DNA from: an uncultured Phocaeicola sp.
GTDB taxonomy: Bacteria; Bacteroidota; Bacteroidia; Bacteroidales; Bacteroidaceae
Length of the DNA: 63,833 nt
Direction: 5' to 3'
NCBI GenBank assembly: GCA_944320885.1
Contig: CALUJE010000017.1
Coordinates: 1-63,833, forward strand
A program made the translations under genes and the position numbers. Below are positions 1-8,862 of the stretch, one piece after another. A model generated the notes under the pieces. That model was not told the DNA's origin, did no database searches, and saw nothing but the letters and a program-made list of their open reading frames with translations. Position 1 is the first letter of the stretch. Each line of letters begins with the position of its first letter.

Positions 1-40
1 GGTTTGATTGTATTCACTGCCGCAAAGCTACAACCAAACC
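1..40 (-). terminator. Hairpin downstream of the activation-domain gene
   Basis: Positions 1-12 pair with 29-40 in a 12-bp stem with a single A-C mismatch and a 16-base loop. It lies about 80 bases after the stop codon of the minus-strand gene ending at 120. A U-tract, if present on the minus strand, would lie outside the window, so terminator function is inferred. The 79 bases between the hairpin and the stop codon hold nothing else I recognise. Confidence 0.45.
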
Positions 41-119
41 TCAAAATGTAAAAGGTGCATTTCTTCGAATGCTTACTCTTCATATGCCATTTTTATTTCT
101 GATTAGCTTTTCTTATATA

Positions 120-830
120 TTAATTTTTGTCTGCTAAACTGATAGAAGTGTATTTTCGTCTATAACAACGTTCAAAAGAACATAGTTTACAACTATATTC
201 AAGTTTTCGAACGCTAGGGCCAATTCCGATTACTCCACTGACAGATTTGATAGGCAACATTAAACTGGATTCTGTTAAGTGAATACCACAAGGATTGGGA
301 TGAGGAAATATTGAGAATAAAGCTGCTTGTTCTGAGACATGCCATCCGCAATATCCAGGACTAAATCGATTTGTATGCTTCCAGCTTAACTGATTGATGT
401 TTTCTTGAAGCACCATTTCCATATAATCTGCAACTTTCTCAGCAATAATACTTCCTATACAATCTACCAGATAGCATTTGACTATGTCGCCTTCTGCATT
501 TAATTGATGCTGTAATCTGTCGAATTCCATTCCTGCTGTAGTTGTAAAAAATACATATTGCTCTGAACCCCGCAGTTGTCTTGCAATAATTTTTCCTATA
601 TGGAATATTTTATCATCTACTTGCAAAGTTTCATCATCTGTTCGGAGAGAACCTTCTGTCGTAAAAAATTCATATCTGGGTTGAGTAATGCTTGCAACAT
701 TATTTAATAATGAATGAACTTCTTTATACACAGATTCATCGGGTATGGCCATTCCATATCCCATGGCATCATTTAAATCGGCATCGCTGATTGCTAATTT
801 ATCAAATTCTATTTTACCTTCTAGATGCAT
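120..830 (-). CDS. MetH activation-domain-like protein (corrinoid reactivation candidate)
   Basis: This 236-aa protein resembles the stand-alone activation domain of B12-dependent methionine synthase. That domain binds AdoMet and helps reductively remethylate cobalamin after its cobalt has oxidised. The sequence shows RFSPGYCGW at residues 155-163, matching the AdoMet-binding R-x-x-P-G-Y motif, and SVSGVIGIG at 196-204, where MetH has a similar conserved strand. Three cysteines near the C-terminus (C214, C217, C222) could bind metal or a cluster. No signal peptide is visible, so it is cytoplasmic. Its start codon lies inside the 3' end of the upstream methyltransferase gene (17-base overlap), implying translational coupling. 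The likely job is keeping the partner corrinoid system active; the exact partner is inferred. Confidence 0.72.
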   Translation of the reverse strand: MHLEGKIEFDKLAISDADLNDAMGYGMAIPDESVYKEVHSLLNNVASITQPRYEFFTTEGSLRTDDETLQVDDKIFHIGKIIARQLRGSEQYVFFTTTAGMEFDRLQHQLNAEGDIVKCYLVDCIGSIIAEKVADYMEMVLQENINQLSWKHTNRFSPGYCGWHVSEQAALFSIFPHPNPCGIHLTESSLMLPIKSVSGVIGIGPSVRKLEYSCKLCSFERCYRRKYTSISLADKN

Positions 831-1830
831 TAAATTTACTTATGGTATTAAAAAATGCGTCGATATTTTCAAATGGTGTATTGGGAGGAGTATCGCATCC
901 ACTTGATATGACAAAATTCTTGTAATTTTCTGTCGCTTCAAGTAATGATTGAGTTTCTTTTTGCATTTGCTCTGCATTTCCCATCTTAAATAAACTTACA
1001 GGATCAAGATTACCCATAGCCAAGGCATCAGAAGGAACTTCTTTGAGTGCTTCTACCATGTTAATGTTGTTTCCAAAATGATATCCTGCAGCCTGAGTAT
1101 AAATCATTGCCTGTGTACAGTTACCAGTATTTCCGCAGTTATGAAGAATAACGGAAAAATTATCGTCTTGTACTTTCTCTATGATTTCTTTAATGTAGAC
1201 CGATGAAAATTGCTGGCAGTCTTCATTAGACAATAATCCAGCAGCTGGTTCTGCCATTATCACACCATTTGCTCCGGCTTCTTTTAAGGCAATGCAATAA
1301 TTGGTTATGAACTGGCTGCATTTGCTGAGTAACGTTTTTGCAGCATCTGGATTGATATAAATCAGCATCATTATTTCGGACATATCGTAAAGTCTGCCTG
1401 CAAGGGAGTAGGGGCCAATGCATCCAGCCAATACGGGACGATCTGTTAAGTTTTGAGCAGCTAAACGATTTGCTTTTAAATATTCCTGTATACGTCCTTT
1501 ATTTAAGTCTGGAACTTCTAGTGAATCAATAGCATTTTCATCAGAAAGTAAGCGGCCAGTTACACTGGGAACTTCATTTTCAGGAAATACTACTTCTGCT
1601 CCGAAAGCTTCTGCTTCAACTGTTAAATCCATAATAACGCATGATGCAGCAGAAGGATATTTGTTGTAGAGAGCTTTAATCGCTTCATAATGAACCTCGC
1701 CATTTGTTACTGCCTCGCGTACAGTTTTTCCTATAAGTTCAATACCTGGGTGAGTCATTATTGGGATGGCAACAACATCTTTATTTGAAATGATGCTCTT
1801 TGCCCATTCTTTCATATTAATCTGGCTCAT
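814..1830 (-). CDS. MtaA/MtbA-like zinc methyltransferase, uroporphyrinogen decarboxylase fold
   Basis: This 338-aa protein belongs to the URO-D superfamily branch containing methylcobamide:thiol methyltransferases (MtaA, MtbA, CmuA-like). Such enzymes move a methyl group between a corrinoid protein and a thiol. The sequence keeps the expected zinc ligands: H230-x-C232 in HNCG and C312 in SSGCDTPP. True heme-pathway HemE lacks this His-x-Cys...Cys set, so a heme role is unlikely. It is followed, with overlap, by a MetH-like activation protein and preceded by glyA, which makes 5,10-methylene-THF. Bacteria of this group are not expected to make coenzyme M, so the acceptor could be homocysteine, another thiol or a folate; the sequence does not say. 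Confidence 0.75.
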   Translation of the reverse strand: MSQINMKEWAKSIISNKDVVAIPIMTHPGIELIGKTVREAVTNGEVHYEAIKALYNKYPSAASCVIMDLTVEAEAFGAEVVFPENEVPSVTGRLLSDENAIDSLEVPDLNKGRIQEYLKANRLAAQNLTDRPVLAGCIGPYSLAGRLYDMSEIMMLIYINPDAAKTLLSKCSQFITNYCIALKEAGANGVIMAEPAAGLLSNEDCQQFSSVYIKEIIEKVQDDNFSVILHNCGNTGNCTQAMIYTQAAGYHFGNNINMVEALKEVPSDALAMGNLDPVSLFKMGNAEQMQKETQSLLEATENYKNFVISSGCDTPPNTPFENIDAFFNTISKFNASRR

Positions 1831-1868
1831 AGTATTTTGTTTTTAAAGGTTTGTATTTTATTGTATTT

Positions 1869-1905
1869 AAATGCAGATGGTAAGAACACTTTACCATCTG
1901 CATTT
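1869..1905 (-). terminator. Perfect 15-bp hairpin between glyA and the methyltransferase gene
   Basis: Positions 1869-1883 and 1891-1905 are perfect reverse complements around a 7-base loop. The hairpin starts about 20 bases after the glyA stop codon. The T-rich run on the minus strand is part of the stem, and an A-rich stretch follows, so it is not a textbook intrinsic terminator. It may end or attenuate glyA transcripts, or stabilise their 3' ends, before the methyltransferase pair. Confidence 0.6.
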
Positions 1906-1925
1906 TAGTATTATGCAATATTATT

Positions 1926-3206
1926 TTAATATGCAAATATAGGGTAATTAGCCATTGTCTTATTTACCCGTTCACGTACGGATGCAATAACATCTTCATT
2001 GTTAACATTAGAAAGAACAGTTTCGATCATTTCTGCAATTTCGATCATTAAGTCTTCTTTTGCACCACGTGTTGTTATTGCTGGAGTACCCAAGCGAATA
2101 CCAGAAGTCTGGAATGCAGAGCGAGTATCAAACGGTACCATATTCTTATTAACTGTGATATCGGCTGATACCAATGCTTTTTCTGCAACTTTTCCAGTCA
2201 GATCTGGATATTTGCTACGCAAATCTACAAGCATAGAGTGGTTGTCAGTTCCTCCCGAAACTATGGAAAATCCTCTGTCAATTAATGCTTGAGCCAAAAC
2301 CTTTGCATTTTTCTGAACTTGTTTCTGATATTCTTTATATTCAGGTTGCAAGCATTCATAGAAAGCAACAGCCTTTGCTGCAATTACATGTTCGAGCGGA
2401 CCACCTTGTATTCCCGGGAATACTGCAGAGTCAAGCAATTGTGACATTTTTTTAATTTCTCCTTTAGGAGTTTTCTTACCCCATGGATTATCAAAGTCTT
2501 TTCCCATTAAAATAATACCACCACGAGGACCACGTAAAGTCTTGTGAGTTGTAGAAGTTACAATGTGAGCATATTTAACAGGGTTTTCCAGTAAACCTGC
2601 TGCAATTAAACCTGCAGGGTGTGCCATGTCTACCATAAAAATAGCTCCAACTTTGTCTGCTATTTCACGCATGCGCTTATAATCCCATTCGCGAGAATAT
2701 GCAGAACCTCCACCTATAATCAATTTCGGATGTTCACGTAATGCGATTTCTTCCATTTGATCATAATCAACGCGTCCGGTTTCTTTATTTAGATTATATT
2801 CGCATGGAGTGTATATAATTCCAGATGTGTTAACTAAAGAACCATGAGACAAATGTCCGCCATGAGCAAGGTTTAGTCCCATAAACTTGTCGCCAGGATT
2901 TAATACAGCCAAGAAAACAGCGGCGTTAGCCTGTGCTCCTGAGTGTGGCTGTACATTGGCCCATTCAGCTCCAAAAATTTGTTTTATACGATCGATTGCC
3001 AGTTGTTCGCTTTGGTCTACAACTTCGCAACCTCCATAATAACGTTTTCCAGGATAACCTTCAGCATATTTGTTTGTTAAGCATGAGCCCATGGCTTTCA
3101 TTACTTGCTCACTTACAAAATTCTCAGATGCAATCAGTTCAATTCCTTTTAATTGGCGCTGATGTTCTTTTTCGATAATATCGAAAATCAAATCGTCTCT
3201 TTTCAT
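1926..3206 (-). CDS. glyA: Serine hydroxymethyltransferase
   Basis: GlyA is a cytoplasmic PLP enzyme that interconverts serine plus tetrahydrofolate with glycine plus 5,10-methylene-THF, the main entry into one-carbon metabolism. The 426-aa length is normal for the family. The PLP lysine is K222 in [14 protein letters not shown], and the cofactor-ring region VDMAHPAGL (D193, H196) is present. A promoter box overlaps the stop codon of the upstream flavin reductase gene, so glyA probably has its own transcription start besides any read-through. A perfect hairpin follows the gene. Its product links functionally to the glycine cleavage operon at 40-46 kb. Confidence 0.97.
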   Translation of the reverse strand: MKRDDLIFDIIEKEHQRQLKGIELIASENFVSEQVMKAMGSCLTNKYAEGYPGKRYYGGCEVVDQSEQLAIDRIKQIFGAEWANVQPHSGAQANAAVFLAVLNPGDKFMGLNLAHGGHLSHGSLVNTSGIIYTPCEYNLNKETGRVDYDQMEEIALREHPKLIIGGGSAYSREWDYKRMREIADKVGAIFMVDMAHPAGLIAAGLLENPVKYAHIVTSTTHKTLRGPRGGIILMGKDFDNPWGKKTPKGEIKKMSQLLDSAVFPGIQGGPLEHVIAAKAVAFYECLQPEYKEYQKQVQKNAKVLAQALIDRGFSIVSGGTDNHSMLVDLRSKYPDLTGKVAEKALVSADITVNKNMVPFDTRSAFQTSGIRLGTPAITTRGAKEDLMIEIAEMIETVLSNVNNEDVIASVRERVNKTMANYPIFAY

Positions 3207-3255
3207 TTTTTTTGTGTTTATAAACTTAGGTATAGTTATTAAAATTATGGATATG

Positions 3256-3263
3256 CAAATCTA
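3256..3263 (-). promoter_or_regulatory. glyA promoter -7 box (TAGATTTG)
   Basis: The minus strand reads TAGATTTG followed by C, matching the Bacteroides primary-sigma -7 consensus TAnnTTTG. It lies about 50 bases upstream of the glyA start and overlaps the stop codon of the flavin reductase gene. Confidence 0.6.
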
Positions 3264-3827
3264 ATGTTTTTTCTCTACTGACCATCCAAATTTTCCAATC
3301 TTTTTCCCTATTCCATAATAGGCACCGTGAAGGTATACTAATGGATTGCTCTCAGAAAGTTCAAATTTGCCGGTTTCTTGATTGAGATATTTGTCATCAG
3401 CACGTATATTTACCACATCTGCTATAAACATGTCGTGCGAACCAAGAGATATAATTTCTTTTACTCTGCATTCAATGCAAAGTGGAGATTCCTCTATAAT
3501 AGGTGCGTTTACTATTTTTGCTTTTCCCGGAGTCAGATTCATTTCCTTGAATTTATTGAAATCTTTTCCAGAACGCACTCCGCACCAGTCTGTTGCAAAT
3601 GCCATATCTTCGGTTGTCAGATTTAAGACGAATTCCATGTTCTTTTTAATAATCGGATAAGAATGTCTTTCTGGACGAACAGAGATATAACACATAGGGG
3701 GATTACTGCAAATAGTACCTACCCACGCAACTGTAAGGATATTATATTCATCTTCTTGACTACCACAACTTACGAGAATGGCCGGTAATGGGTATATCAT
3801 TGTACCAGGTTTCCAATCTTGTTTCAT
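3261..3827 (-). CDS. Flavin reductase-like (flavoredoxin family) protein
   Basis: This 188-aa protein matches the FMN-binding split-barrel family of flavin reductases and flavoredoxins. The N-terminal half carries the FMN-site pattern, including NILTVAWVGTICSNPPMCY and a later SGKDFNKF segment. Such proteins reduce free or bound FMN with NAD(P)H, or act as electron carriers. It has no signal peptide and should be cytosolic. The gene starts 7 bases after pyrI ends, so it is probably cotranscribed with pyrB-pyrI, although a direct role in pyrimidine synthesis is not obvious. The electron partner cannot be read from the sequence. Confidence 0.85.
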   Translation of the reverse strand: MKQDWKPGTMIYPLPAILVSCGSQEDEYNILTVAWVGTICSNPPMCYISVRPERHSYPIIKKNMEFVLNLTTEDMAFATDWCGVRSGKDFNKFKEMNLTPGKAKIVNAPIIEESPLCIECRVKEIISLGSHDMFIADVVNIRADDKYLNQETGKFELSESNPLVYLHGAYYGIGKKIGKFGWSVEKKH

Positions 3828-3834
3828 AAGGAAG

Positions 3835-4296
3835 TTAAAGTAGTTTTATGTTTTCTTTGTTTTGTTCTTTTTCGCAATAATGACATTTTAAAATGCCGTT
3901 TTCCTTATCTATTACATGAAACCATGTGCTCATAGGTTCATTGTTCGTAATACATTTGGGGTTAGGACATTTTACGATGCCTCTTAATTCATCAGGCATG
4001 TGAACTTCTTTCTTTTCAACTACTTCATAGTCATGTATGATATTAAGCTTTACATTTGGAACAATAATTGATAACCGGCTGATTTCTTCATCGCTGAAAA
4101 ATTTATCGGCTACTTTTATTATTCCTTTTTTTCCTAGTTTCTTGCTGTCAAGGTTAAATCCTATAGTTACGTTTGAATCCATGTTTTTAATTCCAAGCAA
4201 GGAAACGACCTGAAATAATTTATCACATGGTATATGGTCAATGACTGTTCCGTCTTTTAATGCAGCAACTTGTAATGCTTGTTTATTTTCGTTCAT
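3835..4296 (-). CDS. pyrI: Aspartate carbamoyltransferase regulatory chain
   Basis: PyrI is the 153-aa regulatory subunit that assembles with PyrB catalytic trimers and binds nucleotide effectors. The N-terminal allosteric domain includes the IDHIP segment at 19-23. The C-terminal zinc domain keeps four cysteines, C110, C115, C138 and C141, in the usual C-x4-C and C-x2-C spacing, which hold it to PyrB. It lies 23 bases downstream of pyrB on the same strand, the usual pyrBI arrangement. Its presence means this ATCase is the class-B, allosterically regulated dodecamer. Confidence 0.97.
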   Translation of the reverse strand: MNENKQALQVAALKDGTVIDHIPCDKLFQVVSLLGIKNMDSNVTIGFNLDSKKLGKKGIIKVADKFFSDEEISRLSIIVPNVKLNIIHDYEVVEKKEVHMPDELRGIVKCPNPKCITNNEPMSTWFHVIDKENGILKCHYCEKEQNKENIKLL

Positions 4297-4319
4297 AATA
4301 TGTATGACAAATGAGTTTT

Positions 4320-5249
4320 TTATAATCTAATTTCATCTAAAGTAATGCCTAAAACGTCACAAATTATGGCTTGACGTGCAAAAAGACCATTTCGGGCTTG
4401 CTGTATGTAGTATGCATGTGGATTTTCATCTACGTCATAGGCTATTTCATTTACGCGTGGAAGAGGATGAAGTATTCTCATATTTTCTTTTGCTTTTCTA
4501 AGCATTTCGGCTTTTAGTATATATACATCCTTTACACGTTCGTATTCCATCAGATCTGTAAATCTTTCTTTTTGTACTCGTGTCATATACAGAATATCTG
4601 CACCTGCAATAACGTCCTCATTAAAATCTTCATGTTCGACAAACTTAATACCATTCTGTTGGCAATACAGTTTGTATTCTTCTGGCATTTTTAATTCTTT
4701 GGGAGCAATGAAGTGGAATGTCGGATTGAAATGACGCATTGCCATTAGTAAAGAATGAACGGTTCGTCCATATTTCAAATCGCCTACCATATATATATTC
4801 AAGTTTTCCAAAGTTCCTTGGGTTTTATAAATGGAATATAGGTCGAGCATTGTTTGCGAAGGATGTTGGTTGGCACCGTCACCTGCATTAATGATAGGGA
4901 TAGGAGCTATTTCGCTTGCATATCTGGCAGCTCCTTCCAGATAATGTCTCATGACGATAAGGTCTGCATAATTGCTTACCATTAAAATAGTGTCTTTGAG
5001 AGTTTCCCCTTTAGTTGAACTTGTTGTAGAGGCATCACTAAATCCGATGATTCGACCGCCTAAGCGGTTGACGGCTGTTTCAAAACTTAAACGTGTACGA
5101 GTAGAAGGTTCAAAAAATAAAGTTGCGACAACCTTTCCATCCAGTATTTTACGGTTAGGACGTTGTTCAAACTCTTCGGCCATTTTCAAAAGATAGAGAA
5201 TTTTCTCTTTGGAGTGCTCTGCAATAGTGACAAAACTTCTATTTTTCAT
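4320..5249 (-). CDS. pyrB: Aspartate carbamoyltransferase catalytic chain
   Basis: PyrB condenses carbamoyl phosphate with aspartate, the first committed step of pyrimidine synthesis. The 309-aa length is typical. The carbamoyl-phosphate loop is present as [13 protein letters not shown] (STRTR at 49-53), followed by the loop with K80 in [19 protein letters not shown] at 129-136, and the HPLPRVNEI segment near the C-terminus. It leads the minus-strand run pyrB, pyrI, flavin reductase, glyA. The upstream region has only a weak -7-like sequence (TAACTTTA) and no clear attenuator. Confidence 0.97.
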   Translation of the reverse strand: MKNRSFVTIAEHSKEKILYLLKMAEEFEQRPNRKILDGKVVATLFFEPSTRTRLSFETAVNRLGGRIIGFSDASTTSSTKGETLKDTILMVSNYADLIVMRHYLEGAARYASEIAPIPIINAGDGANQHPSQTMLDLYSIYKTQGTLENLNIYMVGDLKYGRTVHSLLMAMRHFNPTFHFIAPKELKMPEEYKLYCQQNGIKFVEHEDFNEDVIAGADILYMTRVQKERFTDLMEYERVKDVYILKAEMLRKAKENMRILHPLPRVNEIAYDVDENPHAYYIQQARNGLFARQAIICDVLGITLDEIRL

Positions 5250-5383
5250 ATATGTAATAAAAATGTTGTGATATCGGGATGTAAAGTTACGGAAAAAAAT
5301 TGCAGTCTCACTGTCTTTTTGCGTAATAGTTTTAAGTTATTAATAAACTTATTTAAATAGAATGTAATGTCGGGCTTTTATTG

Positions 5384-5391
5384 TAATTTTG
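5384..5391 (+). promoter_or_regulatory. PBP1A promoter -7 box (TAATTTTG)
   Basis: TAATTTTG followed by C fits TAnnTTTG. It lies 36 bases upstream of the ATG at 5428. A transcript starting just after the box would begin at about the TTG codon at 5404, which supports choosing the ATG as the start. Confidence 0.6.
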
Positions 5392-5427
5392 CTGCTTTAA
5401 TGCTTGAATTGTATATATTGTGAATAT

Positions 5428-7767
5428 ATGAGGAAAAAAGTAATCATTGTTTTATGGAGTGGGCTGATAGGCTTATTGGTCCTGACTGTTGTTGTATTTA
5501 CAGCCATTGCTAAGGGATGGATCGGGTATATGCCTCCAGTTGAAGATTTGGAAAATCCGATAGATCGATTTGCTTCAGAGATTATTTCTGCAGACGGAAA
5601 GATGTTGGGAACATATTCTTATAGTAAAGATAACCGTGTATTTGTTGGGTATGATGATTTGTCTCCCAATTTGATTCATGCATTGATAGATACAGAAGAT
5701 ATTCGTTTTGACGAGCATTCTGGAATTGATGCACGTGCATTGTTTCGTGCTATAGTAAAACGCGGAATTTTTTTACAAACGAGTGCTGGTGGAGGAAGTA
5801 CTATTACCCAACAGTTAGCAAAGCAGTTATATTCGGATGTGGCAGAAAATACGCTTCAACGTTTATTCCAGAAACCTATAGAATGGGTTATTGCCGTTAA
5901 GCTTGAACGTTTTTATACGAAAGAAGAAATTCTGACCATGTATTTGAATTATTTCGATTTCCTGAATAATGCAGTTGGTATTAAAACAGCCTCTAATACT
6001 TATTTTTCAAAAGAACCTAAGGATTTGAAGGTTGAAGAAGCTGCAACCTTGGTCGGAATGTGTAAGAACCCTTCTTATTTTAATCCTGTACGTCATAACG
6101 AGCGAACCAGAGGACGTAGAAATGTTGTTTTGGAACAGATGTACAAGGCCGGTCATTTAACCAAAAGTGAGTTGGACTCTTTGAAAAATTTACCTTTGAA
6201 ACTGCGGTATAAGAGAGTTGATCATAAAGAAGGTTCTGCTACATATTTCAGAGAATATTTACGTCGTATGCTTACTGCTTCCAAACCTGTTAAAAGTGAA
6301 TATCGTGGTTGGCAGATGCAACAATATTATGAAGATTCATTGGCGTGGGAAACTAATCCGTTGTATGGATGGTGCAATAAGAATAAGAAGAAGGATGGAA
6401 CATTTTATAATGTATATACAGATGGCTTGAAGATTTATACAACAATAGACTCAAGAATGCAGAAATATGCCGAAGAAGCTGTTCATGAGCATGTTGCTGT
6501 TTTCCTGCAAAATCAGTTCTTTAAAGAGAAAAAGGGACGTAAAACAGCTCCTTTTACAACTCATCTGACTTCGGAAGAGGTAAATAATATCTTGGAACGG
6601 GCTATGAAGCAGAGCGATCGCTATCGTATAATGAAAAAGGCTGGTTATAGTGAGTCTGAGATAAAAGCAGCTTTTGATAAAAAACAAGAGATGACTGTAT
6701 TCTCGTATAATGGGTCTATCGACACACTGATGACTCCGATGGATTCAATTCGATATTATAAGCATTTTCTTCGTGCAGGCTTTATGTCAATGGATCCTCA
6801 TACCGGTTACGTAAAGGCATATGTAGGAGGTCCGGATTATGCACATTTCCAGTATGATATGGCAATGATGGGTCGTAGGCAAATAGGTTCTACAATAAAG
6901 CCTTTCCTCTATTCATTGGCAATGGAAAACGGTTTTTCTCCATGTGATGAAACTCGCAATGTAGAGCAGACTCTCGTGACCGAAACAGGAGAAACCTGGA
7001 CACCGAGAAATTCATCGGACAAACGTTATGGTGAAATGGTAACCTTAAAATGGGGCTTGGCGAATTCCAATAACTGGATATCAGCATACTTGATGAGTAA
7101 ACTTAATCCATATGCGTTGGTTCGATTAATTCATAATTTTGGAGTCTTGAACAAAGATATTCAGCCTACTCCTTCATTATGTTTGGGCCCATGTGAGATT
7201 TCTGTAGGTGAAATGGTAAGTGCATATACAGCTTTTGCAAATAAGGGAATACGTACGGCGCCTTTATTCGTAACTCGCATAGAAGATAGTAATGGCAATG
7301 TGCTGGCTGAATTCTCTCCGGTAATGCAAGAGGTAATAAGTGAGTCGAGTGCATATAAAATGCTTATAATGCTACGTGCTGTCATAAATGAAGGTACCGG
7401 TGGGCGTGTGAGATTCAGATATGGAATACAGGCAGATATGGGAGGTAAAACGGGTACAACGAATAATAACTCTGACGGTTGGTTTATGGGATTCACTCCT
7501 TCATTGGTTTCAGGAGTATGGGTCGGAGGTGAAGACCGTGATATCCACTTTGATACAATGCTCTATGGACAAGGAGCATCAATGGCTTTGCCGGTATGGG
7601 CTATATATATGAATAAGGTTTATGCCGATAAAAGTTTAGGATATTCACAGGATGAACGTTTTGATATTCCTGAAGGTTTTGACCCTTGTGCTGGCGTGGA
7701 TGAGAATACTGTAAATACCTCTTCTCCGGTTGACAGTGGGGGACTTGATACTTTATTTGAAGAATAA
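5428..7767 (+). CDS. Bifunctional class A penicillin-binding protein (PBP1A type)
   Basis: This 779-aa inner-membrane enzyme polymerises peptidoglycan and cross-links it. After a short cytoplasmic start and one membrane anchor (about residues 4-28), the GT51 glycosyltransferase domain shows E90-D91-x-x-F94-x-x-H97 and GGGSTITQQLAKQ at 121-133. The transpeptidase domain carries S488-T-I-K491, S547-N-N549 and K674-T-G-T677, all three penicillin-binding motifs intact. I start it at the ATG at 5428 (MRKKVII) rather than the TTG at 5404, because the upstream promoter box would leave almost no leader for the TTG. A strong terminator follows, so it is probably monocistronic. Confidence 0.95.
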   Translation: MRKKVIIVLWSGLIGLLVLTVVVFTAIAKGWIGYMPPVEDLENPIDRFASEIISADGKMLGTYSYSKDNRVFVGYDDLSPNLIHALIDTEDIRFDEHSGIDARALFRAIVKRGIFLQTSAGGGSTITQQLAKQLYSDVAENTLQRLFQKPIEWVIAVKLERFYTKEEILTMYLNYFDFLNNAVGIKTASNTYFSKEPKDLKVEEAATLVGMCKNPSYFNPVRHNERTRGRRNVVLEQMYKAGHLTKSELDSLKNLPLKLRYKRVDHKEGSATYFREYLRRMLTASKPVKSEYRGWQMQQYYEDSLAWETNPLYGWCNKNKKKDGTFYNVYTDGLKIYTTIDSRMQKYAEEAVHEHVAVFLQNQFFKEKKGRKTAPFTTHLTSEEVNNILERAMKQSDRYRIMKKAGYSESEIKAAFDKKQEMTVFSYNGSIDTLMTPMDSIRYYKHFLRAGFMSMDPHTGYVKAYVGGPDYAHFQYDMAMMGRRQIGSTIKPFLYSLAMENGFSPCDETRNVEQTLVTETGETWTPRNSSDKRYGEMVTLKWGLANSNNWISAYLMSKLNPYALVRLIHNFGVLNKDIQPTPSLCLGPCEISVGEMVSAYTAFANKGIRTAPLFVTRIEDSNGNVLAEFSPVMQEVISESSAYKMLIMLRAVINEGTGGRVRFRYGIQADMGGKTGTTNNNSDGWFMGFTPSLVSGVWVGGEDRDIHFDTMLYGQGASMALPVWAIYMNKVYADKSLGYSQDERFDIPEGFDPCAGVDENTVNTSSPVDSGGLDTLFEE

Positions 7768-7791
7768 AGGAACAAAAAACGAATATATTTT

Positions 7792-7838
7792 AAGCACAAA
7801 CAAGGTTTTATGAGTCTTGTTTGTGCTTTCTTTTTTAT
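7792..7838 (+). terminator. Intrinsic terminator after PBP1A
   Basis: A perfect 13-bp stem (7792-7804 with 7816-7828) with an 11-base loop is followed by a T-rich run through 7837. It starts 25 bases after the PBP1A stop codon. Confidence 0.9.
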
Positions 7839-7921
7839 AGAATATGCAGATTGTCGCTAAGAAAAATGCAAAATATAAGCCTTTTTCGAGTACCTCGTTA
7901 TAAACATTCATCTTTTTGTGT

Positions 7922-7929
7922 TAACTTTG
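7922..7929 (+). promoter_or_regulatory. map promoter -7 box (TAACTTTG)
   Basis: TAACTTTG followed by C matches TAnnTTTG and lies 26 bases before the map ATG at 7956, leaving a short leader. Confidence 0.65.
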
Positions 7930-7955
7930 CAAGTGTCAAAAAATAGAATCTGATT

Positions 7956-8813
7956 ATGTTTCATAAACGAATGAATAGGTGGCGTGTACCTAAAGGTGCT
8001 GAATTGACAGAAATGGACAAAAAAATTCTTTATTATCAGAATAAGGGATGTTTGGTACCTACACGAAAACTTATAAAAACTCCAGAACAGATAGAAGGAA
8101 TACGGCGAAGTGGAGTAATTAATACCGGAGTTCTGGATCTTGTAGAGGAAAATATTCATGCAGGAATGAGTACTGCCGAAATAGATAAGATGGTATATGA
8201 CTATACAGTATCCCACGGTGCTATTCCTGCTCCTTTGAATTATGAAGGATTCCCTAAAAGCGTATGTACCTCAATTAATGAGGTTGTATGTCATGGTATT
8301 CCGAGTGAAGATGAAATATTGGAAGAAGGTGATATTATAAATGTAGACGTATCGACCATTCTTGATGGTTACTATTCTGATGCTTCACGTATGTTTATTA
8401 TCGGTAAGACAACTCCGGAAAAAGAAAAACTGGTTCGTGTCGCAAAGGAATGCCTGCAGGTAGGAATGGAAGCGGCTAAACCATACTGCTTTGTTGGGGA
8501 TATAGGTAATGCTATTGAAAAACATGCGCGGAAAAATGGTTTTTCTATCGTTCGTGACCTTTGTGGACATGGTGTAGGACTTGAGTTCCATGAAGAACCT
8601 GATGTGGAGCATTTTGGCAAAAAGAGTACTGGCATGTTACTTGTTCCTGGAATGGTCTTTACAATAGAACCGATGGTGAATATGGGAACATGGGAGGTAT
8701 TCATTGATGAAGAAGATGGATGGACAGTGGTTACAGAAGATGAGTTACCTTCTGCTCAGTGGGAACATACGTTCTTAATGACAGATAATGGTTTGGAAAT
8801 TCTGACACATTAA
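7956..8813 (+). CDS. map: Methionine aminopeptidase, type I
   Basis: Map removes the N-terminal methionine from nascent proteins. The 285-aa protein is longer than E. coli Map (about 264 aa) because of roughly 40 extra N-terminal residues before the conserved TPEQIEGIRRSG region. That extension is basic and has one cysteine, which is not enough for the CxxC zinc module seen in some type I enzymes. The metal ligands are visible: D in INVDVST, D in YYSDASR, H in CGHGVG, E in FTIEPM and E in QWEHTF. The promoter box just upstream supports the long start. It precedes tsaD, which has its own promoter. Confidence 0.96.
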   Translation: MFHKRMNRWRVPKGAELTEMDKKILYYQNKGCLVPTRKLIKTPEQIEGIRRSGVINTGVLDLVEENIHAGMSTAEIDKMVYDYTVSHGAIPAPLNYEGFPKSVCTSINEVVCHGIPSEDEILEEGDIINVDVSTILDGYYSDASRMFIIGKTTPEKEKLVRVAKECLQVGMEAAKPYCFVGDIGNAIEKHARKNGFSIVRDLCGHGVGLEFHEEPDVEHFGKKSTGMLLVPGMVFTIEPMVNMGTWEVFIDEEDGWTVVTEDELPSAQWEHTFLMTDNGLEILTH

Positions 8814-8836
8814 CTTATAAAGTCAATTAAAAACAT

Positions 8837-8844
8837 TATATTTG
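8837..8844 (+). promoter_or_regulatory. tsaD promoter -7 box (TATATTTG)
   Basis: TATATTTG followed by T fits TAnnTTTG and lies 18 bases upstream of the tsaD ATG at 8863. The transcript leader would be very short. Confidence 0.6.
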
Positions 8845-8862
8845 TAGAATATAGCAAATCGT

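Noticed and set aside
3..137. Plus-strand open frame at the left edge reading CIHC...KPQ, ending at 137
   Set aside because: It overlaps a 12-bp hairpin (1-40) and the 3' end of the convergent-strand gene, and its second half looks like translated non-coding sequence. It could still be the tail of a gene outside the window.
5404..5427. TTG start eight codons before the PBP1A ATG
   Set aside because: The promoter box at 5384-5391 leaves almost no leader, and residues from 5428 match the family start.
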